Source of the DNA: Oscillospiraceae bacterium
GTDB lineage: Bacteria; Bacillota; Clostridia; Oscillospirales; Oscillospiraceae
Length of the DNA stretch: 49,785 bases
Direction of reading: 5' to 3'
Assembly (NCBI GenBank): GCA_902774015.1
Contig: CACYHB010000024.1
Location: 1,536 to 51,320, forward strand
A model generated the notes under the pieces. It was not told the origin of the DNA and ran no database searches. It worked only from the letters and a program-made list of their open reading frames with translations. Below are positions 31,665 through 39,357 of this stretch, one piece after another; within the stretch, counting starts at the first letter, position 1, and each line of letters begins with the position of its first letter. A program made the position numbers and the translations under genes.

Positions 31665-33929
31665 TTATTTATTCCAGCATTCTACCAGCTTGACGCCGTC
31701 TTCCTCCTCGCGGAAGCGGAAGAACTGCATGATGCTTTTATCCTCCTTCACACCGTTTACAGTGGAGACGGTGCGGTAGTGGATGGCCGCCCAGTTGTCT
31801 CGTACCAGAAGATTATCGAAGTAGAGGCGTTTGGTGTTCTTCTCCTCAAACCACTGCCTGGCGTTTTCCAGATACTGCTCGCGGGTGGCGTCGCCAAAGT
31901 CCGTGTGACAGACGAAATCGTCAGCCAGCGTTCTTTCGGCCCAGGCCTCCCATGCGTCAAAGCCTTTGTTCCAGCAGTCAAAGTCCAGCAGGATCGCCTG
32001 ACGGATCTCACGGCCCAGCGCCGTGCGGACGGAGGTGGGGTGCAGCACCGGGTAGCGAACAGCCAGCACGTCGATCTCGGGGATCTCACGGGAGAGGATC
32101 TCAGCTCTTGCCTGCTCCTGTGCCTCGCGCTCCTGGGGCGTCAGCAGGCGCAGCAGTCCGTCATAATCCTTGCCCTTCGTGCCGGCCCAACCCTCAACCA
32201 CGCGAGTGTCCAGACCGTCGCCGTAATTCTCAAACTGCACAAACTCCATCACGCTGCCATCGGAGCTTTCCCCGGTCTCCCGGTTGATGGTGCGGATATC
32301 GTAGTGGATGGCCGCCCAGTCATCGTTGACGATCATATTGCGAAACTTTCCCATGAGGATGTTGTTGTTTCGGAGGGTAAGGTTCATGGCCGTCTGGTAT
32401 TCCGGCAGGGTCAGGCGCACACCGTGGACATTGTACATGGAGTCGGGCGTGTAGAGGATATCGCCCCAGACCTTCCAGGCGTCAAAGCCCCGGTTCCAGT
32501 TCTCAAAGCCGTTGAGAAGACGGTTCTGGATGGCGGTTTCCATACCGGGCAGGATCGTGGTGGGGTGTTCGACCGGGTATTTCTTGCTGAGCGCTTTGGT
32601 GTTGTCATAGGAGTTGACAATGCCACCTTCCTTTTCGTCAACTGCGGGAGCGGCTTCATAAGCGGCGCCCGCGCGCAGCATGGTCATTTCACGGAAGTTC
32701 TCACTCATGGCATGGATGCTGTCCTCGACCCCATCCGCAACGGCGTTATACCCGGCGACGACGCCGTGCTCGACAGCCTTGTAGCCGACCGCGACGCCGT
32801 GACCGGCGGCTTTGGCTCCTGCGGCAATGCCGTGACCGATGGCGCTTCCGGTATCTGCGAGCTTTTCCCCGAAGCTGCGGGTATCCGGCTCCTTGGGCTC
32901 GGGCAGGGTGACGATGCCCTCAGAGATCATCCAGTCGATCTCCTCGGCGATGCTCTGCGCCATGGAGCGGGGGCTGTAGCCCAGTTCCTTCATGGCCTTG
33001 GAGGAATCAAATTCGTTGTTGCGCACCAGATTGTACACGGCAAAGCTGGTCATGCGCTGGGGCTTGTGGGTGACCATCTCGGCCATGTCGCTCATGCTGC
33101 CGAGGAATTTGCCCATGCCTGCGGGCAGGATTGTCTTGATGGTGGGCAGACCCGTGTGCTCGGCGAGGATGTCAAAGACCTCCTTCATGCCGATCTGATC
33201 GCCGCCGAGAATGTAGCTCTCTCCGCTGCGGCCTTCCTTGCAGGCGCGGACGATGGTCTCGGCCATGTCGCGGTTGTCAGCGCAGTTGAAGGTGCCCTCG
33301 ACGCCAGCGGGCATTTTGCCCTCCACATACTCCTTGATGACGCCGGCCACATTGCCGAAGGTGTAGTCGCCGGGGCCGGAGATGCCGCTGGGCAGGATCA
33401 GGCAGCCGTCGATCTCGCCTGCGTGGATGGCGTCCAGCACCAGCTGGCAGGAGGCCGCCTTGGTCTGGTCGTAGATGCCGATGACCGCGTTGGGGTCGAA
33501 GCTCTCCACCTCACGGATGATCGTGCCCTTGGGCTCCTCAGGGATGGCGCCGGTGGAGCCGATGAAGATCAGGCGGGCGTCGTGGGTCTTGCACTGGTCG
33601 ATGATGTTCTGGGTACCGTCCACGTTGACATGCCAGATCTTGTCCGCCACCAGGTTGCTGACGGAGACCATGGCCGCGCAGTGGATGCAGTAGACTGCGG
33701 TGTCCTCGGGGATATCCGAAAAGAGCGTGTCCAGAGAAGAAACATCGGTCACGTCTCCTTCATAGACGTTGGCACCTTTGGGAAGATGGCGGGCGGCTTC
33801 CTCGCCGCGAAGGACAAAGGAGCGGACAGTCTTGCCGTTTGCGATCAGATTGCGGACGATGGCGCTGCCCAGGTTGCCGGCGGCGCCGGTGACGATGTAA
33901 AGCTCATTACGATTTTTATTGTTATTCAT
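31665..33929 (-). CDS. NAD-dependent epimerase fused to two SnoaL-like domains
   Basis: A 754-aa three-part protein. Residues about 10-335 are an extended short-chain dehydrogenase: nucleotide loop TGAAGNLG, catalytic YDQTK, and an NADB fold of the nucleoside-sugar epimerase/dihydroflavonol-reductase type. Residues about 360-404 are four 11-residue units (AKAAGHGVAVG, YKAVEHGVVAG and relatives) suited to an amphipathic helix. Residues about 450-590 and 620-754 are two related NTF2/SnoaL-like domains sharing FDAW and DDWAAIHY/DNWAAIHY. There is no signal peptide. ATG 33929 has GGAGG 8 nt upstream. The promoter carries tandem response-regulator boxes. Substrate unknown; I know of no characterised protein with this full architecture. 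Confidence 0.8.
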   Translation of the reverse strand: MNNNKNRNELYIVTGAAGNLGSAIVRNLIANGKTVRSFVLRGEEAARHLPKGANVYEGDVTDVSSLDTLFSDIPEDTAVYCIHCAAMVSVSNLVADKIWHVNVDGTQNIIDQCKTHDARLIFIGSTGAIPEEPKGTIIREVESFDPNAVIGIYDQTKAASCQLVLDAIHAGEIDGCLILPSGISGPGDYTFGNVAGVIKEYVEGKMPAGVEGTFNCADNRDMAETIVRACKEGRSGESYILGGDQIGMKEVFDILAEHTGLPTIKTILPAGMGKFLGSMSDMAEMVTHKPQRMTSFAVYNLVRNNEFDSSKAMKELGYSPRSMAQSIAEEIDWMISEGIVTLPEPKEPDTRSFGEKLADTGSAIGHGIAAGAKAAGHGVAVGYKAVEHGVVAGYNAVADGVEDSIHAMSENFREMTMLRAGAAYEAAPAVDEKEGGIVNSYDNTKALSKKYPVEHPTTILPGMETAIQNRLLNGFENWNRGFDAWKVWGDILYTPDSMYNVHGVRLTLPEYQTAMNLTLRNNNILMGKFRNMIVNDDWAAIHYDIRTINRETGESSDGSVMEFVQFENYGDGLDTRVVEGWAGTKGKDYDGLLRLLTPQEREAQEQARAEILSREIPEIDVLAVRYPVLHPTSVRTALGREIRQAILLDFDCWNKGFDAWEAWAERTLADDFVCHTDFGDATREQYLENARQWFEEKNTKRLYFDNLLVRDNWAAIHYRTVSTVNGVKEDKSIMQFFRFREEEDGVKLVECWNK

Positions 33930-33990
33930 TGTATATTCCTCCATGTTTCGTGGATTTGTTTTTTTGTGTTCTCCTGCTTGGGATGGTTAG

Positions 33991-34042
33991 AGAATACAGG
34001 AGGCTTGTTTGCGTTTTATTGGAGAAATGTTTAAGTTTTGTT
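33991..34042 (-). promoter_or_regulatory. Epimerase-fusion promoter with tandem regulator boxes
   Basis: On the minus strand AACAAAACTTAAAC (34029-34042) and AATAAAACGCAAAC (34007-34020) are direct repeats with a 22-bp period, two helical turns. The proximal box lies 10 bp before TATTCT (33991-33996), replacing a -35 element. This is the layout of an OmpR-family activator site. Confidence 0.8.
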
Positions 34043-34073
34043 AAAATGAAAAAACTTTGCAATCCTAAGAAAA

Positions 34074-34108
34074 CAGAAAACGAGCCCGCTAAAGCGGCTC
34101 GTTTTCTG
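34074..34108 (-). terminator. Terminator of the SnoaL-like gene
   Basis: CAGAAAACGAGCC and GGCTCGTTTTCTG form a perfect 13-bp stem. The A-rich and T-rich arms would allow termination in either direction; on the minus strand TTTTCTT follows. Confidence 0.85.
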
Positions 34109-34124
34109 CTGTGCGTTGGCTGCT

Positions 34125-34619
34125 TTATCCGTTCAGACCGGATGCGATCAGCTGAAGGTGAACGACCATGGGCTCATCGTAGCCCTCCACATCTGCGAAA
34201 GTGTTGAACTCAGACACCTTCAGCACGATGGTCTGACCCTTTTTCATCGGGCCCATGTCGGCTTTCGGCGTCATATACATCCTGTAGTTGAAGGCCACGG
34301 TGTCCCCCTCGGCAACAAAGGTCTGGATGGGGCCCATATCCATATCGAAGGCATCACGCTGCCCCTTCATGGAAGCGCGGTAGTCGCGGTAGATCTGAGG
34401 CTCCGCGCCGATGGCGTCGATGATCGCGTTTTCGGCGTAAAGGCTGTCGGCGCACTGGAGCCAGCCTTCATAGTCGGGCTTCCAGTTTGCCCACCAGCGG
34501 TAGATATGCTCGGTGATGGCGTTCTCGAAATCGCTGCGGCCCTTTTCGTTGGTCTTGATCTCTTCCAGAATTTTGCGGTAGCCTTCCTGTCTCTGTTCAT
34601 AATAAACGGTTTTTTCCAT
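34125..34619 (-). CDS. SnoaL/NTF2-like protein
   Basis: A 164-aa single-domain protein with the helix-rich start and curved-sheet pattern of SnoaL-like (NTF2-fold) polypeptides: RWWANWKPDYEGWLQCAD, then YAENAIIDAIG and a long beta region ending MVVHLQLIASGLNG. Such folds include isomerases, cyclases and ligand-binding proteins; no catalytic assignment is possible. The ATG has AAAGGAG 11 nt upstream. It follows a 26-aa peptide gene in the same unit and shares its promoter boxes with the epimerase fusion, which carries two SnoaL-like domains of its own. Confidence 0.75.
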   Translation of the reverse strand: MEKTVYYEQRQEGYRKILEEIKTNEKGRSDFENAITEHIYRWWANWKPDYEGWLQCADSLYAENAIIDAIGAEPQIYRDYRASMKGQRDAFDMDMGPIQTFVAEGDTVAFNYRMYMTPKADMGPMKKGQTIVLKVSEFNTFADVEGYDEPMVVHLQLIASGLNG

Positions 34620-34685
34620 GATACATAATCTCCTTTTCGATTAATTTGATTTTGAATGTTGTTCACAGCGGAAAGAGATGCACGC

Positions 34686-34766
34686 TCATTTCTCCAGAAC
34701 CATGCGCAGGCCAGTAAGGATTCCGGTCATGCCCAGGATTACCATCGAAAGGATTCCGAATGTCAT
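34686..34766 (-). CDS. 26-residue hydrophobic peptide
   Basis: ATG 34766 to TGA 34686 encodes 26 residues: MTFGILSMVILGMTGILTG is almost wholly hydrophobic, followed by a short LRMVLEK tail, enough for one membrane helix with its charged end inside. AGAGGTG lies 8-9 nt upstream of the ATG. It is the first frame after the regulated promoter at 34800-34851, 66 bp before the SnoaL-like gene. It could be a membrane signal or a partner of the kinase or six-segment protein. Expression is not proven. Confidence 0.55.
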   Translation of the reverse strand: MTFGILSMVILGMTGILTGLRMVLEK

Positions 34767-34799
34767 GTCATCTGCACCTCTTTCCTTTGTTGTGGCCAA

Positions 34800-34851
34800 A
34801 GAATACCGGATCCTTGTTTGTGTTTTATTGGAGAAATGTTTATGTTTTGTT
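34800..34851 (-). promoter_or_regulatory. Peptide/SnoaL promoter with tandem regulator boxes
   Basis: AACAAAACATAAAC (34838-34851) and AATAAAACACAAAC (34816-34829) on the minus strand repeat with the same 22-bp period, and the proximal box is again 10 bp from TATTCT (34800-34805). The 8-bp spacer ATTTCTCC is identical to that at 34021-34028. Confidence 0.8.
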
Positions 34852-34873
34852 AAAATGAAAAATCGACATAATT

Positions 34874-34906
34874 GAGGCGCAAGCCGAATCTCTGTGCTTG
34901 CGCCTC
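34874..34906 (-). terminator. Terminator of the hydroxyacid dehydrogenase gene
   Basis: GAGGCGCAAGC and GCTTGCGCCTC form a perfect 11-bp stem with an 11-nt loop; a T5 run appears about 10 bp further on the minus strand. It insulates the dehydrogenase from the regulated peptide/SnoaL promoter. Confidence 0.65.
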
Positions 34907-34941
34907 GTGAGAAAAGAGAGGAGTGAGAGTATAAGTCGCTT

Positions 34942-36048
34942 TTACATCCATTCGGAGGGATCCGTCCAGCCGCGTGCGCCGAGATACTTTTCCAACGGCA
35001 TGGCGGCGATCTGCTCCTTGGTGAGACCCGAATTCATCATCCGCGCCCAGCCGCCCTCCGCCTTCTGGCCGGTGACGGCGTCAGAAGGCCGCATCAGGTT
35101 CATCAAAGGCTCGCCGGCCTCAAAGCGGCGGGCGTTTTCCCGGATGATGGCGATAGTGGCCGCCTGCCGGTCGGGCACCTGGGGTGTGCAGTGCGGCGTG
35201 ATGTACACCGTGGGCATATGCCACAGCGGAGAATCAGGCGAGAGTGGCTGCTCCTCAAACACGTCCAGACCCGCGCCGGAAAGCGTGCCGCCCTTTAAGG
35301 CCTCGATCAGATCTTCCGTGCAGACAAGACCGCCGCGGGCCATGTTCACAAGAAACGCGCCGGGCTTGACCTGCCGGAAGGTCTCTTTGTTCAGCATGTG
35401 ATAAGTCTCGTCGGTCAGTGCGATGGTGAGGATGATAAAGTCTGACTGCCGCAGCAGCGGCTCAATGGTATCGCCGTTTTTGCCGGAGAGCTTTTGGTCG
35501 ATGTAGTCCAGCCCCTGAATGGGCGAACGGTTATAGGCGATGATCTTCATGCCGAAGGCGTGCAGACGCTCGGCCAGAAGGCGGCCGTTGTTGCCCATAC
35601 CGATGATGCCCGCCGTGCGTCCGTAGAGGCCGCGCCAGCTCTCGCTGCCCTCCACGCCCCACCGGCCTTCTTCCTGGGCGGCCAGCAGCTCTTTCGTGTG
35701 ATAGCAGCCCTGAAACATAAAATAGACGGCGTGCTCGGCCAGCACCGGGGCGCTGCGTCCCGCCGCGCCGGTCACGGGGATGCCGCGGGCAAAGACCTCC
35801 GGGCGGGCAGAGCCGTTCAGCCCCGCGTGGTCGCACTGGATCCATTTGAGGCTGTTTTCTCCCAGCAGGCAGGGATCCACGTCGCCCATCACGATGGCCA
35901 CGTCCGCGTCCCTGACTTCTTCGGTCAGCCTCTCTTTATCGTAAAAATCCACATAGACAAATTCAGCATCCGAGAACACCCGGCGCAGGTCGTGCATGTT
36001 CTGCTTATTATACCAGACCGTGGTCACCACTTTGTTGATCTTCGGCAT
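34942..36048 (-). CDS. D-2-hydroxyacid dehydrogenase family protein
   Basis: A 368-aa NAD-dependent dehydrogenase of the D-isomer-specific 2-hydroxyacid family. The NAD loop is GIIGMGNNGRL, and the catalytic Arg (NMARGG), Glu (DVFEEQPL) and His (TPHCTP) are in place. It converts a 2-keto acid to a D-2-hydroxy acid or the reverse; the substrate is unknown. The C terminus is extended by about 45 residues (KAEGGWARMMNSGLTKEQIA onward) beyond the usual catalytic core. The ATG has GGAGG 8 nt upstream. It is a single-gene unit. The gap 36049-36340 before the GH3 gene shows no promoter I would defend. Confidence 0.87.
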   Translation of the reverse strand: MPKINKVVTTVWYNKQNMHDLRRVFSDAEFVYVDFYDKERLTEEVRDADVAIVMGDVDPCLLGENSLKWIQCDHAGLNGSARPEVFARGIPVTGAAGRSAPVLAEHAVYFMFQGCYHTKELLAAQEEGRWGVEGSESWRGLYGRTAGIIGMGNNGRLLAERLHAFGMKIIAYNRSPIQGLDYIDQKLSGKNGDTIEPLLRQSDFIILTIALTDETYHMLNKETFRQVKPGAFLVNMARGGLVCTEDLIEALKGGTLSGAGLDVFEEQPLSPDSPLWHMPTVYITPHCTPQVPDRQAATIAIIRENARRFEAGEPLMNLMRPSDAVTGQKAEGGWARMMNSGLTKEQIAAMPLEKYLGARGWTDPSEWM

Positions 36049-36340
36049 TTACGATTCCTCCCGCGGTATTTTACAGTTCCCATTATGGCAGAGACCCAGC
36101 GGCTTGCCCATACGCAGATTTGCTTTTTTGTTATGAAATTTGCTGACTTCTCAGTTTGATGACGGCGGGACAGGAGGGAAATAAAGAGAAACAGCAGCGG
36201 CAATCAAAACTAAAATAAGAACTGTATGGCAAATTTAGACATATGCAAGAGGACGGCATAGCAGTATAGTGTAAACAAGGATCCCGTATCCTGTCGAACT
36301 ATGTGAGTCAGAAGATGAAACAGAAGGAGAGAATGAGACT

Positions 36341-39300
36341 ATGCAGAAGAAGACAAGCCATGTGTTTCGCGGCGTTGCCAGCATTTTCCTCGCGCTGCTG
36401 ATGCTCTTCAGCATCGCCTTCTCCGTTGCCAACAGCTGGGAGGGCAAGGTCAATGAGCTGCTTGGCACCGAAACGGCCACGATCACGCGAAGCACCGACC
36501 CCGCGGACTATCCGTTTCAGTCCGACTTTTCCTCGGCTTCGGAACTTGTGGAAGCGGAGATCGCCTATGCCACGCGCCTGCAGGCTGAAGGCAGCGTAGC
36601 CCTGAAGGGCATGCCCGCCATCGACGGCGAGCGTGTGACCCTGTTCGGAATGCGCAGCAACAATCTGCAGTACGGCGGCTCCATGGGCGAGCTGATCGAC
36701 CCCAGCAATGTGGTTCCTTTGGCGCAGGCGCTTGAGGACCGCGGCTTTGCCGTGAATCCCGACTATGTCCAGTTCTATAAGGACATGGAAGCCGACTATG
36801 CTCCTGTCAAGGCCTCCGGCGGCAACGTGGTCAGCGACTACGACGGACAGGGCGCCAAGATCGGCGAGGTGCCTGTGAGCGTGTACGACGCGGGCAGGAT
36901 CGGCGACTACAAAGACGCCGCCGTGATCGTTCTCGGCCGTGACGCGGGCGAGAGCTGCTGCTTCTACCCCGGCGCCAACGGGATCCTGGAGCCGGAGGAG
37001 TTCACACAGAGCCCCACCGGCAACGTGTTTTCCCTCACCAACGACGAGCGTGACCTTGTCAACTGGGTGAAGGGGCAGGACTTCGGAAAGATCGTTGTGC
37101 TGATCAACACCGGCACCAGCATGGAGATCGAGGAGCTCAAGCAGGACGATGCCATCGACAGCATCCTCTGGATCGGCAACCCCGGCGCCTATGGCACCTA
37201 TGGGATCGCCGACCTGCTGAAGGGCAACTCGCTTCCCTCCGGCCATCTGCCGGATACCTGGGCGGTCAACTCCGCGCTCTCTCCGGCGGCACAGAACCTG
37301 GGCATCTATGTGTTTGCCAATGCGGATGAGATCGAGACGACCACCACCAACGCCCTGCGCTCCGACTGGTACCTGGTGGAGCTGGAGGGCATCTACACCG
37401 GCTACAAATACTATGAGACCCGTTATTTTGACGCCGTGATGGAGCAGGGCAATGCCGCCAAGGCTGCCAAGGGGCAGTCTGTGAACGGCACGAGCTGGGA
37501 CTATGACGGCGAAGTGAGCTTCCCCTTCGGCTTCGGCCTGGAGGGCTCCAGCTTTACAGAAGAGATCACGGATACGCAGATCGACTGGAGCGGCGAGACG
37601 GAATCCACGGTGACGGTGAAGGTCACCAACATCGGCGACACCGCCGCCAAGCACGCGGTGCAGCTCTATGTGTCCGTTCCCTACACGGAAAAGGACCGGA
37701 ACGAAAAGATCGAAAAGGCGGCCATCCAGCTCGTGGGCTATGCCAAGACCGGCGAGGCCAGGGAGCAGAGCTTTGCGGATGTGGAGCTGCTGCAGCCCGG
37801 CGAGAGCGAGGATGTGGTCATTTCCTTCAACGCGCGGGATCTGTACAGCTATGACCGCGGTTACAGCCATGACGGCGTCTGCGGCGCGTGGCTGCTGGAG
37901 GCCGGAGAATACACCTTCGCCACCGGCAACGGGGCGCATGAGGCGGTCAACGCGGTGCTGCGGGAGATGGGCAAGGATGTGGAGTGCAGCGGCGACGCTG
38001 TTGTGGAGAAGGTCTCCATGGACAGCTACCTCACCGAGTCCAACGGAACCGTCATTCAGAACCGCATGGACATGGCGGACCTGAACAATACCGGCACCAT
38101 GAGCGTGAGCTACCTCAGCCGCAGCGACTGGTTCAACACCTTCCCCAAGAGCGTGACCGGTCTCAAGGCCACCGAGGAGATGATCTTCATGCTCCGCAAC
38201 GCCACCTACAACCAGGAGCTGGAGCAGAGCCTGTACACCGGCCCGGACAGCTTTGTTTATGGCAAGGACAACGGCATCCGCGCCGTTGAGCTGCGGGGCC
38301 TTGCATATGACGATCCCAAGTTTGAGCAGGCCCTGGAGCAGCTGAGCCTGCAGGATTTCATCAACCAGTACATCGCTTACCTTGAAGAGATCGAAGAGCT
38401 GGCCATGCCCATCGAGTCCCGCGCGGACTCGCCCCTGGGTCTGATCGCCACCCTCGGCCAGCGCACCAAGGGCACGATCTACGAGGTTGCGGATGACGAC
38501 GCTGCCTACAAGCGCCACACGGACGTCTATCCCGGCGGCCCGGTGGTGGCCGCCTCCTTCTCCCCCCTGCTGCAGCGGGAAGAAGGAAGAATGGTTGCCA
38601 ACGACGGCCTCTGGGCGGGCTACAATACCTGGTTCGGCCCCGGCATGAACCTGCACCGCACGCCCTATAACGGCCGTAATGTGGGCTATTATTCCGAAGA
38701 CCCCGTGCTCTGCGGCAAGACCGGCGCCTATGTGAACGAAATGCTCAATCAATATGGCATGGTCACCAATGTCAAGCACTTCGCCTTCAACGACCAGGAG
38801 ACCAACCGCGACGGCCTGGCGGTGTTCCTCAACGAGCAGGCTGCCCGTGAAAATGAGCTCCGCGGCTTCCAGATCGGCATCCGCGACGGCGGTATCACCG
38901 GCCTGATGAGCGCCTTCAACCGCATCGGCTGCACCCATGTGGCGGCGTCCAAGGACCTGATGAACGGTATCCTCCGGGGCGAGTGGGGCTGGAATGGCTT
39001 CATGATGACCGACTCTGTCAAATCCTCCTCCTACTTCCTGCCCCGGGAGTGCGCGGTGGCCGGAAACGACCAGATGCTGGGCGGCTCCAACAACGCCAAG
39101 GTCTGGAACCTGAGCGAGGCCGAGGTGGAGAAGGACGTGGTGCTGCAGAATGCCCTGCGCGAGAGCTATCACAGAAAGCTCTTCGTCTATGTCAACAGCG
39201 CGCTGCTCAACGGCATCGACGCGGAAGCCTCCGCCGGCCGGGGACAGGTCTGGTGGAAGACCGCGTTTGAGGCGGCGGTCATTGCAAGCGCGGTTGGCTT

Positions 39301-39355
39301 TGCCGCATTCACCTGCTTGTTTGTTGTCAAAAACCGCAAGGAAAGGAGCATGTAA
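36341..39355 (+). CDS. Membrane-anchored GH3 glycosidase with reversed domain order
   Basis: A 1004-aa family 3 glycoside hydrolase. It begins with a membrane segment (about 10-32), then the GH3 C-terminal sandwich domain (about 60-390), a fibronectin-III-like domain (about 410-520), and only then the GH3 barrel domain (about 640-935) with the likely nucleophile Asp891 in FMMTDS. A second membrane segment (about 970-992) and a basic tail end it. The reversed order occurs in some rumen and gut Clostridia beta-glucosidases. Two anchors would place the enzyme on the outer face of the membrane with both ends inside. It is the first gene of a unit with the repeat protein and the GtrA-like gene. 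Beta-glucosidase-type activity is probable, the natural glycan unknown. Confidence 0.87.
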   Translation: MQKKTSHVFRGVASIFLALLMLFSIAFSVANSWEGKVNELLGTETATITRSTDPADYPFQSDFSSASELVEAEIAYATRLQAEGSVALKGMPAIDGERVTLFGMRSNNLQYGGSMGELIDPSNVVPLAQALEDRGFAVNPDYVQFYKDMEADYAPVKASGGNVVSDYDGQGAKIGEVPVSVYDAGRIGDYKDAAVIVLGRDAGESCCFYPGANGILEPEEFTQSPTGNVFSLTNDERDLVNWVKGQDFGKIVVLINTGTSMEIEELKQDDAIDSILWIGNPGAYGTYGIADLLKGNSLPSGHLPDTWAVNSALSPAAQNLGIYVFANADEIETTTTNALRSDWYLVELEGIYTGYKYYETRYFDAVMEQGNAAKAAKGQSVNGTSWDYDGEVSFPFGFGLEGSSFTEEITDTQIDWSGETESTVTVKVTNIGDTAAKHAVQLYVSVPYTEKDRNEKIEKAAIQLVGYAKTGEAREQSFADVELLQPGESEDVVISFNARDLYSYDRGYSHDGVCGAWLLEAGEYTFATGNGAHEAVNAVLREMGKDVECSGDAVVEKVSMDSYLTESNGTVIQNRMDMADLNNTGTMSVSYLSRSDWFNTFPKSVTGLKATEEMIFMLRNATYNQELEQSLYTGPDSFVYGKDNGIRAVELRGLAYDDPKFEQALEQLSLQDFINQYIAYLEEIEELAMPIESRADSPLGLIATLGQRTKGTIYEVADDDAAYKRHTDVYPGGPVVAASFSPLLQREEGRMVANDGLWAGYNTWFGPGMNLHRTPYNGRNVGYYSEDPVLCGKTGAYVNEMLNQYGMVTNVKHFAFNDQETNRDGLAVFLNEQAARENELRGFQIGIRDGGITGLMSAFNRIGCTHVAASKDLMNGILRGEWGWNGFMMTDSVKSSSYFLPRECAVAGNDQMLGGSNNAKVWNLSEAEVEKDVVLQNALRESYHRKLFVYVNSALLNGIDAEASAGRGQVWWKTAFEAAVIASAVGFAAFTCLFVVKNRKERSM

Positions 39356-39357
39356 TC

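Noticed and set aside
36241-36340. Promoter for the GH3 gene from TAGACA and TATAGT motifs
   Set aside because: The two elements are about 23 bp apart, outside the normal spacer range, so no promoter is claimed.
36308-39172. Long antisense open frames over GH3, and similar ones opposite the other GC-rich genes (for example 127-1539, 7654-10416, 15691-17505, 45172-48060)
   Set aside because: They are mirror frames of strongly supported genes in GC-rich DNA, rich in Gly/Ala/Val/His with no recognisable domains, and their starts lack ribosome sites.
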